A stretch of DNA of 64,000 nt. It comes from Thelephora terrestris. Taxonomy: Eukaryota; Basidiomycota; Agaricomycetes; Thelephorales; Thelephoraceae. Of the stretch, positions 51,081 to 60,779 are shown one piece after another. A model generated the notes under the pieces. The model had not been told where the DNA came from. It worked only from the letters and a program-made list of their open reading frames with translations, and ran no database searches. The stretch covers positions 434,001 through 498,000 of the forward strand of contig WIUZ02000007.1 of assembly GCA_015956445.1 (NCBI GenBank). The letters are read 5' to 3'. The translations under genes and the position numbers were made by a program. Every line of letters begins with the position of its first letter. Position 1 is the stretch's first letter.

Positions 51081-52379
51081 CTAAGACTCCTCTGCATACT
51101 CCAGACCACCTTGTAAAACAGGTCTGAGCTCAGCACTCGACAACTGACGACCTGATTGAGAGAACTCGGTGCACTTACCTTGGTTGGCTTCCTGCACCAT
51201 TGCTGAAAGCAACGGCTTAAGCTCTGTATTCCCGTACCTCGTTGTGGTCCAATCTACAGGAAGCAGCTTGTCTCTGTCCCCCACCCACAAACCCACTACA
51301 CTCCAAGCAGCTCGGTGTGCATCAAGCCCAAAACTTGCCCCACCCCTGTGCTCAACATAAGATTGGAGGGACATGATCCTGTTGTACATAGTCAACTTAT
51401 TTCTCCAGGTGGTCGACGAGTAAGTTAGACCCATGCTGTCTATGAAATAATCCAGAGTAAGAGGGTATCGACCCCCTGCGCTGGTGCAAAACTCTCCCTT
51501 GCTGATTCTGTTATTGCTCCGGACCTTGATTCCTAGTGCTTCCACTGCGTGAAGTAGGAGTACAGAATCGACAAAGTCCCTGTAAGCAGTGCCCCACCCG
51601 GTATCTTGGTTGTCCCGGATCATTTGAACCAGCCATCCAAACTGGGCTCGCATCTCTGCCACTGTCTGACGTTCCTCCTCCTCCTCCTCTTCGTTGACAG
51701 GAAGAGACACAACAGGAGAAGGTGGACCCCAACCTGTAATTGACGAGTGTTCTGGAAATAGATCAGGGGCCGGAGAGGGAGACCTTCTATCCAAAACAGA
51801 GCTGCCTTCCAAGAACAAAGGAAGAGGTGAACAGCTGGATCTTTGTTCTCCAGCCGGCGGGTCTGGAAACAAGATCAACTTTCATTCCTTCAACGAGGAC
51901 CTGAGAGTCACCTTCAGCGGAGGATTCCATTGGCCCTGGCCAGTCTGTGCCGTAGGTAAAAAGATTCTCAAACAGAGAGGAAGCGGTCATTGAGGTTGGG
52001 ACGGCGCCTTCGTGAGTGTGAGACTCCAGTATCTCGGAAGGGGGTTCCTGGGGATTCGGAGAAACTTGGTTGGGATTTGAAGAGGCTTCCTCGGGCTGCG
52101 AAGCTGTTTCATCGGGATGCGAAGCTGTTTCATCGGGATGCGAAGCTGTTTCATCGGGATCTGAAGCTGTTTCTTCAGGATTCAATGGAGTTCATAGGAG
52201 CGAGATGTTATCCTGAAAAGCTCCGGGGTAGTCGAGAACTGTGCTTCCATACCATCCGCCCGGGCGCGTTCTACCTGCGCTTCTGTCAGCGTAAAAGCCT
52301 CCCGACGGTTGATGTTTTGCCTTCGGCGGCGACTAGATCTTCTTAGGAGAGGCTCATCGGATTGTTCTCCACCTTGCAT
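51081..52379 (-). CDS. Unrecognised gene in the integrase neighbourhood
   Basis: Three minus-strand open stretches overlap or abut: 52379-52182 (MQGGEQSDEPLLRRSSRRRR), 52185-51787 with a repeated HPDETAS motif, and 51878-51081, the best conserved-looking part (AEMRAQFGWLVQMIRDNQD, RYPLTLDYFIDSMGLTYSS, HRAAWSVVGLWVGDRDKLL). The last part is globular and ends at 51081. I could not place introns that link all three cleanly, so the 5' structure is uncertain and the gene may be damaged. The basic RRSSRRRR start and acidic Pro/Ser middle look nuclear. It lies tail to tail with the integrase gene (73 bp apart) and on the same strand as the MITE-bearing gene. Function unknown. Confidence 0.45.
52100..52183 (-). 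repeat. 21-bp coding minisatellite, four copies
   Basis: Units begin at 52100, 52121, 52142 and 52163 and encode HPDETAS-like heptapeptides on the minus strand. The first two are identical, the third differs by one base and the fourth by several. Confidence 0.8.
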
Positions 52380-52986
52380 TTTGACTTTTGGTGGGGTGCC
52401 GGGGATGGGAGATACGCAGAAAATGGCACTATTCCCTGACAGCCCAAAATGAAGTCACGTGAGCCTGTGAAGTTTTTGGCCGCCAGGAGCCTTTGTAGGT
52501 CACAGAGGAAGTCGGAAGGCCGTTTCAAAAATGCAGTCTAAGTGAAGAGGAGATCCGTCGTATCTGCTGGCTGAAAAAATTAGGGGACTGGCAATGCGTA
52601 TGTACTTGAAAATTGAGGGGGGGGGGGGGAAACCAGGGGCGAGGTGGAAGATATTCTAGACAATCGCAGGAAAGTTACAAGGTTGCTATTGAACACTCCT
52701 TTGTCAAAAATTCCCTCCCGATGATCCTCCACTTATCGAAAAACTGCTTTGTTTGGGACTGGTATCTCAGGTTTTTTGCCCATTGTCTCGTAGCATATGG
52801 TTGGGTTCTGCCCTCTTGGATTTTCTTGAGATGCCCCTGGAACCATCTTTCACACAACGGCGTCCAGCACCCAAAATCAAGACCGGATCCTTCCCAGGTG
52901 TTAACCTTGGGCCACCAAGACAAGTCCTTCGTCTGATTCCCCTTCCCTGCTCCAGGGTGAGCTCGACGAAGTTGGTTGAAGTGAAA
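52380..52986. other. Intergenic region, nothing supportable
   Basis: A run of about 13 G lies near 52617-52629. Short frames on both strands have no motifs. It should hold the 5' flank of the gene at 51081-52379 and the 3' flank of the next one. Confidence 0.45.
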
Positions 52987-55773
52987 TCACCAACCGGTTA
53001 GGATCTCGTAACCTCCGACAAGGTAAAACCACTCGCCCTCGGTAAGCTCGTGACGCCAGTACTCCTTCTTCTCCACCTTCAAAGAGGACCCTGAGTCGGG
53101 ATAGGTGTCGAGTATGATGTCGAAGGACCCTTCTATCCCGAGCACCTCTATAGCAATTCGCCAGGCAATCCCCCCCCGAGAAAAGGCCGCTGCTGCAACG
53201 TAAGGACGTTCATGGAAGAGGGTCCGGACCCTCGACATGTAGGCCCCGAAATCCTCTGGGTTGAGCTGCCAATTTTCTTCCCGGACAGGAAATGTGAGGA
53301 TGTTGAAGTTTGGGGGAACAGAAGGTCCGGCAGCTGGGTACAAGAGGGTGAACTTTGAACCGTTGAGCAAAAGGTAGTTCAAGTGGCTTTCGAGCTTCGC
53401 CGCAGTCCCTGCTCTCCATACCTCAAGAACGGACAAGGGATGGTGGAACACCAACTGCCTCGAGTCGCCCGCATCGATGAAAGTGAAAACTTCGCCCTGG
53501 GTGGAAAGCTCGACTGAACTTGAGACAATCATCGTGTTTCTGATTCCATTCTTCCAGGTCTGTTGAAACCTCTCATCGTGGGGAGAATTTTTGCTGAGGT
53601 CAGAATGTCCATCGGGGAGCTGGCCAGAGAGGATGCAGGTGATGAAATTATTGAGGTGTTCTGCCTTTTCTTCGGACGGCTCCAAACCGAGGATTCGGTG
53701 TGATTGTGCCTTATCGAATGGAAAGATGACAGGGTGGGTCGAGGTGGGATCGCAAGTTAGATAACCGTATCGGCGGTATAAGAACTCGAGCGGCGAAGGG
53801 TTTTGGTCAGGGAGGGTGGCGGGCGGGCCGGGTTCTGCGTACCAGCGCCCCAGACACTGGGGGCAGGGGCACCTGGAATCAGTGATTGCATCTTGACTAT
53901 ATGGTGAGTTCATGTGCACTTTTCAATGATTGTAATTGCTGATTCCAGGTTGATTACATTTCAAATGTTACCTTGACATGTAACTCAACTGTTGCCACCA
54001 ACTCCATTTGAAATTTCCTCAAGATGTTCCCAAGCAATGTTTCCTGAATGTGCCCAGTGGGTACATTGTGAAAACATCTCATGTTTTTGAGCGCATTTAG
54101 ATTACATCTTGGATGATTGAAGAACATGCTGATTACATTGCAGTATCATTCTTGCCAACAGGTCAAAAGCATCCCAGAAACATTTGTTGAGAACATTTCA
54201 AATGGAATTGGTGGACATTGGTTGGATTACATGTCAGGGTAACATTTGAAATCTAATCAACCTGGAATTGGTGATTACAATCATTGAAAAGTGCACATGA
54301 ACTCACCATGTAATCAAGATGTAATCACCAATTCCAGGTGCCCTTGCCCCCAGTGAGAATAAGGGGGTCGTTGTTGTTTACTCCTTCGTCCAGGTCATCC
54401 GGTGGTCCAGTCTCAACTGCGGGTGCCCACTTGAAAGGACAGTAGTCCCAAAAGTTACGTCGTGGATCGAAGACCATCGCCTCTTCGTACCAAAGTTCCC
54501 AGCTCTCTGCAACTACGGACCGGTCCTGTAGAATTCTAAAAAACCCACCAGAATCGCAGGCCTCCCAGACGTAGACCCTTGCTCCAGACTTTCCGGGAGC
54601 ATGAAACTTTAGGGCGTTCCGTTCCCGAGACAGCCAGGCCTTCTTCTCGTCATCGGACGCAGTCTCAAAATGATTCTTATCAGCTTCCTCTCGTTCTCGG
54701 AAGAAGGATTCCCAACTCCTGTACCATCGACCGCCAGTTGGAATGCGAGTGGGGGGGGTCGGCGATTCGGGACGGACAGGGGTGTTGAGGTTGACATCGT
54801 TGGTCGACAGCTCTGAGGGTGGGTTGTTGCAAGGAACCGGCAAAGAATCTGTTGGGTTGGCTGGAAGGGAGGGAGCGGCGGCAGGTTTGGCGATCAGGGC
54901 TTCGTTGTGCTCAGCTGCCGCTTTGCGTTGGGCGTCGTAAACCTGCTGCCCAGTCGGCAACCAACTGTTTGCCACAACAAAGCCCCCGTACAATCTTTCG
55001 TAGGAATTGTGTTCGGGGAATAAAACCCAGATTGGAACGCCGAAGTTCAACGCATTTGAAAGCCATCTGACCGAGGTCGTACGGGGACGGACCCTCACGC
55101 CGACGAAATTCCTTTCCTTCCATTGCCTATAAACCACATCCCAGACACTGTCTACCCAAACTGGCCCACATCGGGCCAAAAGGGCCTTCCACCAAAGCTG
55201 ATCGACCAAGTTTTCGCCCCATTTGTACTGCATAGAGACCAAGTACACAAGGTACGCAAGCCTGTGGACAAATCCCTTTCTGCTCTTCTCCGAGGATATA
55301 CTTGCTCCGCGCTGGGTTTTATGGCCTCGAGTGAACCCGAAGCGAACGGGCGATTCAGGTTCTACGTGGCCGAGCTCCACTAGCATTCCCCCGCTGACTA
55401 CTTCGATGGAAGCGGTTAGCTTGTCGTCCAGAGATGCCCAGAGTATACGAGTGTCCTCGTCCAAGAACCACCGCCCGTCTTTTTGAACGTAGTCCCGGGT
55501 TTGGCGCTTGAGGGGCTCCAGAAGGTGACTTTGGAACGGACGTTCCTTTGGGAGGTATGCGTGGTAGTCCATGCCCTCCTTGATCCAACTAAGTCTAGCC
55601 GGCAAGTTGGGGCTTACTCCAGGGGCCTCGGCAACAGAGGCAGGCAGATAGCTTTCGAACGATGTCACAACATCTTTCATGTTTGGGCAAAAGACCCGGA
55701 GGGATGACTTTTCTCCTGAGGGGAAGAGGGTCAATTGATTAGGCATGACAAGAATCTGCCATTCAAGCGTCAT
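52987..55773 (-). CDS. Unrecognised large gene carrying a MITE that can be spliced out
   Basis: Two long minus-strand frames flank a 501-bp MITE. The 5' part (55773-54329) has a globular domain (YKWGENLVDQLWWKALLARC, NFVGVRVRPRTTSVRWLSN, GVPIWVLFPEHNSYERLYG) and then a Pro-rich linker with WYRSWESFFREREE. The 3' part (53872-52987) continues with RWYAEPGPPATLPDQNPSP, FLYRRYGYLTCDP, AAAAFSRGGIAWRIAIEVL and the end YLVGGYEILTGW. If the MITE is removed as an intron (54328-53873) the frame is kept and the product is 776 aa, with 16 codons drawn from MITE ends and target duplication. Removing the element and one duplication also leaves one continuous frame, so the gene was whole when the MITE landed. 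No family is recognised. Its neighbours suggest a mobile-element passenger or a fast-evolving accessory gene. Confidence 0.55.
53855..54355. mobile_element. 501-bp MITE with 129-bp terminal inverted repeats, CACTA-like ends
   Basis: Both ends start CACTGGGGGCARGGGCACC, and the inverted repeats cover 53855-53983 and 54227-54355. I count about 12 mismatches in 129, mostly transitions. The flanks are AGA on both sides (53852-53854 and 54356-54358), a 3-bp target duplication. CACTG ends with a 3-bp duplication are typical of the CACTA (EnSpm/CMC) superfamily. There is no coding capacity. Inside, the word gattaca and its variants recur many times in both orientations, like subterminal repeats. Each terminal repeat contains cacctggaattggtgattac, which supplies a GT donor at one end and, inverted, an AG acceptor at the other. 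Confidence 0.88.
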
Positions 55774-56104
55774 CAGCCACGTACAACCCCTGCCGATGCA
55801 AGGATCAAAGACGAACCTTTATTTGGGGTTTGAAATTCTGTGGGGCTGGTTTCGGTCAAAGTTTTTCGCATCCTACGAATCAGAGGCACGGGGAGGGCGG
55901 AAAGGAGATGTCGGGCCAAGCAGGAAGCAGCGAGCTTAAATCGGGAGGAGGGCACGGTCGTCACGTGAACCGTAGGCAAATTGCTTCAGAGTCCGAGTCC
56001 GTAAATATTACTCATTACATAACGATACGAGGGGAGGTCGGTTTTGTGAATACAGAAAATGCCATTCTAGAAGACGACATAAAACGAGCTCGTGAGGAGT
56101 TCAG
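55774..56104. other. 5' flank of the MITE-bearing gene
   Basis: It should contain that gene's promoter (minus strand). Nothing else is visible before the first repeat unit starts. Confidence 0.4.
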
Positions 56105-59100
56105 GGAGGACTGGTTGTCAGGAACATGGTATTTTTAAACTTTTTTATAACACGCTCTTTCTTCGAAACTCTTCTTACCAATTCTTATGTTTGAATGCTT
56201 CACATTCCTTATCCTTCACACCAATCATTCGAAACACACACACGCGCGTACTATTCCCAGCGAATCCACAACGAGCTATACAAGTGCTATCTCGGTCCCA
56301 TCAAAAGTCGACTCTATCTACGGCAGGCCTAAAGGTCACCAAACGTCCATCCCGGAGATCGTAGTGCTGGCCCCTCCTCGCTAGGACCTCCCCGAACATG
56401 GCGTCACCATCTTCGGCACTCAGCTGAACGACTAGTTCAAGCCGATAGGAAGAGAGACCTTCGAGCGGACCGATCAGCCTCCCAGATGTCACTGAACTCT
56501 GGAACACCTGGTCCCACATCGCCATCACCGGGTGACTGCTCGACAGCACTATCGACGTAGTCGGCGAGCGACCCTCCGTCTCCCTCGTCACACCCCTGGG
56601 TGGGATCCTCTCTTGCGAGTCGAAGCTGGTGGCGAAGCTGGATCTCCGACTCGACCTGTCGGTAGGGACGGTTGATCCGATAGTGGAACTCTCGTCCCCT
56701 ATCTCGACCAGACTGGTCACCATCCGACTCAACTGGACGCGGGTATGGGTAAGCCGAAGGAGCCATGCGATGAGCAGGACGGCGTCGAGAGCGCTTGCAA
56801 CGTTGCCCCTTAGTCACCGGACGTACCTCGGCGACCCTCGGAGCATCTTCGGCTCGGTCAACCTTCATGACCTCATCCTCGATCTTCACCAACTGATGGA
56901 TCGGCTGCAAGACGCAGCGCCCACAGTTCTCCTTGTCGGAAGCGGCCAAGGTGGAAGCAGGACCTGGAGTCGGAACGGGAACCGAGTTCTCGATCGGAGG
57001 CGTCGCATAGGACGACGGGTTAGGAGAAGGGAGTACCACCTCGTCGGCGTACTCCAACTCGAACGGAACATCGGCGGTCCCCTGACCAACCAATTTGGGA
57101 CCCTCCTTGCAGTTACAGGTCTTGTCCTGCAAGGACTCGACCTGCGCTGTCAACACGGCCACCACGTTCTCGAGTTCTTCGGTCTAGGAAATGTCAGCTT
57201 CCATCATCTTAAGCAATGATGAAAGCGGCATTACCTTTTCATCCCTCTTGGCCAACGCCCCCTTGATGTTGTTGTCCCGAACCTTCAACCCAGCGATCAA
57301 CTCTTGATGGTTGGCGACCATTGCCTCCAACGCCTCGTTCGTTCCCTGTTGAAAGGCGGCCAGAGTCTCCTTCATCTGAAGACCCTCTGCCGACAGACGA
57401 AGGACGTCTGCCTTCGCCTCCTTCACCTCGCGCTCCAAACGTTCAACCTAGGCAGTTTGATTAGTCGAGAGTCATACTCGAATATTCAAACGAAGGACCT
57501 ACTTTACTCTCCCCCTCCCGAACGAGCGACCACAACAACGACGTGGCGGCAGTGGCATGACGGACGGCCCGAGGAACGGTTGCTCCGTGTTCCAATAGGT
57601 CCTGATCGTAGATCCCCCTCTGCAGGGTGTACCAGAGCTCCTTCTTGATCGGATGCTCCAACTCTCCGAACCTACCCCTCATTCGGAAGGCTACCTTCTC
57701 GGCGATGATTGTACGAACCCAGAGCTCATCGTCCCAGGTCAACCCCATCAAATGAGGCATCGTCTCCCTGAGACGTTCGGCGTCCACCTCCGTGACGACC
57801 TCCAAGATCTAGAAGCCGTTAGCTGGACATCAACGCCCAAAAGAACGTAACCTCTACCTAGAGGAAGGCGTTAGTGCGAACACACGAAGCTCTAAGTCTC
57901 CCCCATACCTGGTCATCCGTGGCATAGGGAGTCCCAGCCGCACAGGCATAGGTCTTGCGAGCGGCAGCACGACGGTCGATACGGGAGATGGTGGAGATAC
58001 CATTGGCGACTTTGTAGGTATGGTTGTTGGGGAAGGACATGTTTTGGTAAGATGATGGGGAAGTTGCTGGTGTTGCTGATCAAGGATGGCTCCAAGAAGA
58101 CGTCCTTCTTATAGCCTAGATCGGTGATCCTTCACGTGACCTACCTCGACGAACCTCATTGGTCCGGGTCACATCAACTTCCGCCCCTGTACCATCATCG
58201 TTGGCTTACTACATCAAGCTGACACCTCGGCCCGCGGGACGGCCTTGGAAGAACTTCGTTCCGGAACGCCTAGAACACGCGCGCACTAAAAATAGGTCTC
58301 AAGACCCTGATGACTCCTTTATGACATCACGAACCCCTTTACGACCCCTCATGACTTTACGATTACGAACAACCCTGGACCCTGATCACACACGTGGACA
58401 GTCACATCACAGTCTCCTAACCGGAGGAAGGACTCGCCGCTATTCGGAAGCATCGCCTTAGGATCCTTCTGGTTAGCCCAGCGCATGTGGAGTAGCCGTT
58501 AGCGTGAAACACCGGCGAATCTGTAATCCCTCATGTCCCATGAGTCTAGGCCTGACCTCCTCATGTTCGGACGTACGTTGAGGTTGCCACTAGTCCGTGA
58601 TGCTGTTACCGCCTACAGACAACAAGGGATGTTGCATGGCTCTACTCCCGAATCCGCTGGCATAGCTATGTAAAGGGAGATTGCTACCTGGCCCTTGGGT
58701 GTGATCCCCAGGTACGAACTTTCATGACCCCATGCCCCTTTTTCTTTTAGGACTAGTGTTATCTTTACCCCTATGTTTCATGCGGACATTCCTTATCTTT
58801 TATGCAATCCTTCACACGCTAGTAAGGCCCTTTGTCCTTTATTCTCCCACGCGTCACCTTGTTCGCTTCCCTTACTTAGCGTTCTCACACTCCTTATCTC
58901 CCTTTGTTCTGGACTTGATAAGGGTATATTAGGGTATTGACGTCATGGCCACTCCTTTAGTATAAGTAGCAACTGTGGCTGTATCGTAGTACCTTAGTTT
59001 TGTTACCTCAGGAAATCCTCTGCCCTTCTCAGCCCAGTTGCAGTTAAGGCCAAGTCAGAGTTTCTTGTTTGATCCAAGACATCCCCATCTGCTCTCCCTC

Positions 59101-59340
59101 CCGCTCTGCGCGTCAACTGCGCCTCGTAACTATAGACTCCCAGCAGTCATATTAGAACACCTCGAGCGTCCAGTCGATCAACTGGTGGAGTCATCAATCC
59201 TGCTGTAGGGATCAACCCTTGCTTGTTAAACCGAACGAAGTGCGGTTTAGGTTGGGTTTCTCTTCAGGATTTCGACCTGACTTGTAGTGACCTCGGACAA
59301 CCTACCGGAAGAATAGAGACGTGATCGTTCTCTCACAAGC
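56105..59340. repeat. Duplicated unit, copy A (about 3.2 kb)
   Basis: It begins tgtcaggaacatggtattt, as does copy B at 60780, and the two match closely for more than 3.2 kb apart from a divergent block near 58650-58700. The left flanks differ just before this point, so this is a real boundary; the right boundary is unknown because copy B runs off the window. The left half carries a minus-strand gene. The right half (58041-59340) is non-coding and shows a plus-strand tataa-type box at about 58960-58970 followed by a pyrimidine-rich leader, reminiscent of a long terminal repeat. No polymerase, protease or integrase is seen inside. The family is unassigned, and an LTR-type or other non-autonomous element is possible. 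Confidence 0.7.
56437..58040 (-). CDS. Gene inside duplicated unit, copy A; coiled-coil protein of unknown function
   Basis: Read from MSFPNNHTYKVANGIST at 58040, four blocks separated by three short GT-AG, phase-0 introns give about 465 aa, and the copy looks whole. Block 2 is globular (MGLTWDDELWVRTIIAEKV, HPIKKELWYTLQRGIYDQD). Block 3 is a coiled coil (ERLEREVKEAKADVLRLSAE). Block 4 begins ELENVVAVLTAQVESLQDK, has two Cys pairs (CNCKEG, CGRC), an Arg-rich segment (KRSRRRPAHR) and an acidic C-terminus (DEGDGGSLADYVD). A structural, Gag-like role fits the coiled-coil plus basic pattern but is a guess; no family signature is recognised. The same gene is present in copy B. Confidence 0.6.
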
Positions 59341-59604
59341 TAGTTAGACTAGTGAGTACTCTGCGGAGTCGGCTCAGTGCACTGGTAGTTGTTGGGGTAG
59401 AGTGGCCCTGACACTGGTAGGCTGCCTAAGTGACGATCGGGAAACAACCGAGAAATACCATTCAACGGACACGAATGGACAATACTTGCTGACAATAAAG
59501 CCATGTCGTCGGCTAGGTAGACCCCAAAGTGGAAAAACCACCCAAGAGGACCTAGAGCAGTTGGCAAGGATGAGAGAAACCCTCTGACAAGATATCGCAT
59601 TGTT

Positions 59605-59911
59605 GACAAGCTGAAAGCCCCCAGAACCCACAGCAGCCAGAGCCGCGCAAACCGACAGGCGGTGAACACGGACAGAAGCAAACCTCCGACGAGATAGCAA
59701 CGTCGTTGACGAGGCGAAACCCCCAGAACCCACAACAGCTAGAGCCGCGCAAACCGAGAGGCGGTGAACACGGACAGAAGCAAACCTCCGACGAGATAGC
59801 AACGTCGTTGACGAGGTGAAAGCCCCCAGAACCCACAGTAGCCGGAGCCGCGTAAACCGACAGGCGGTGAACGCAGACAGAAGCAAACCTCCGACGCAAC
59901 AGCGTCTCTTT
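59605..59911. repeat. 102-bp tandem repeat, three copies
   Basis: Units begin at about 59605, 59708 and 59810, with shared text such as gacagaagcaaacctccgac and cccccagaacccaca. Because 102 is a multiple of three, several frames stay open across all copies, which explains the overlapping open frames here. Confidence 0.85.
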
Positions 59912-59935
59912 GACGAGGTACAAAGTTCCAGCACA

Positions 59936-60024
59936 GTTCACACCTGATATATCAGGTGAGAACGAGTGCGACGGGGAGGTGCGAGATCCAGTTCACACCC
60001 GATAATTCAGGTGAGAACGAGCAC
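59936..60024. repeat. Palindrome-containing direct repeat, two copies 55 bp apart
   Basis: gttca then CACCTGATATATCAGGTG (a perfect 18-bp palindrome, 59941-59958) then agaacgag. The second copy has CACCCGATAATTCAGGTG at 59996-60013 in the same context. It may be a protein-binding site or a remnant of element ends. Confidence 0.7.
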
Positions 60025-60779
60025 AATGGGGAGCGGATGACGCACAAAGCGTTCAAGAAAAGGGGGCACAGACGACGGGCAGGAACCCTCTTGAGGAGGG
60101 GTAGAAGTTGTTGCCATCCGACAAACCAGAGGCAACACCAAAGGGGAGGAGAAGGCGGGATATGGATTTGAAGAGGGAATTGCCGAGTTTCGATTGGCGA
60201 TCGGTGCCACGAGGCTCTGAGCCATGCCAGAGGTTAAACACTGAGAGGGGAGAAGCCTCAGGAGGGGCGGGACTCGGGTGGGACTTCAAGCTTCACCGGT
60301 TGCCCGTCAACGTAAGAAATAGCCGAGCCGAAGTCCCGTTGATCGGTGGCCATGGTGCCATTCTTGATTTAGGTAATCGGAAGCGCCGGTTTGCCGATTC
60401 ACATGATGTTGTCGTTTTAGCCACTTGTCGGCGGAATGAGTACTTGTCCATGGTCCGGCAGATACAGAGTAGCAAGCTGGCTGGGAGAGAAAATGTAAGA
60501 ACTGCCATTTTAAGCACCTTATCCCTCGAGGAGGAGGACGGAATGGACTGTGTTGAAGAGGGAGACGGAGCTGGGGAGAAAATAGCCGAGCGAAGTTTGA
60601 TAACCGGCGCTGCATGGTTCTCGGCGCTCCACAGATCAGGAAGCCAACCAGAGGGAAGCGGGTGCCACGCTGGGATGTTTGCGGTCCCCTGAGAGAGGCT
60701 GCACCAGTGAATCTGTCCAAGACAGTAAAGGATGTTGCTGTCCAATAGATCAGAGGCAAGTTTTTGGAGGAGGGGAGGG

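Larger units (their letters stand above)
59341..60779. other. Spacer between the two repeat units
   Basis: It contains a 102-bp tandem repeat and a 55-bp-spaced palindrome pair (listed separately). Open frames such as 60108-60692 (plus) and 60307-60792 (minus) overlap each other and have no motifs. Part of this could still belong to copy A, since its right end is unknown. Confidence 0.45.

Noticed and set aside
60108-60692. 194-aa plus-strand frame in the spacer
   Set aside because: Overlaps a 161-aa frame on the other strand; no motif in either.
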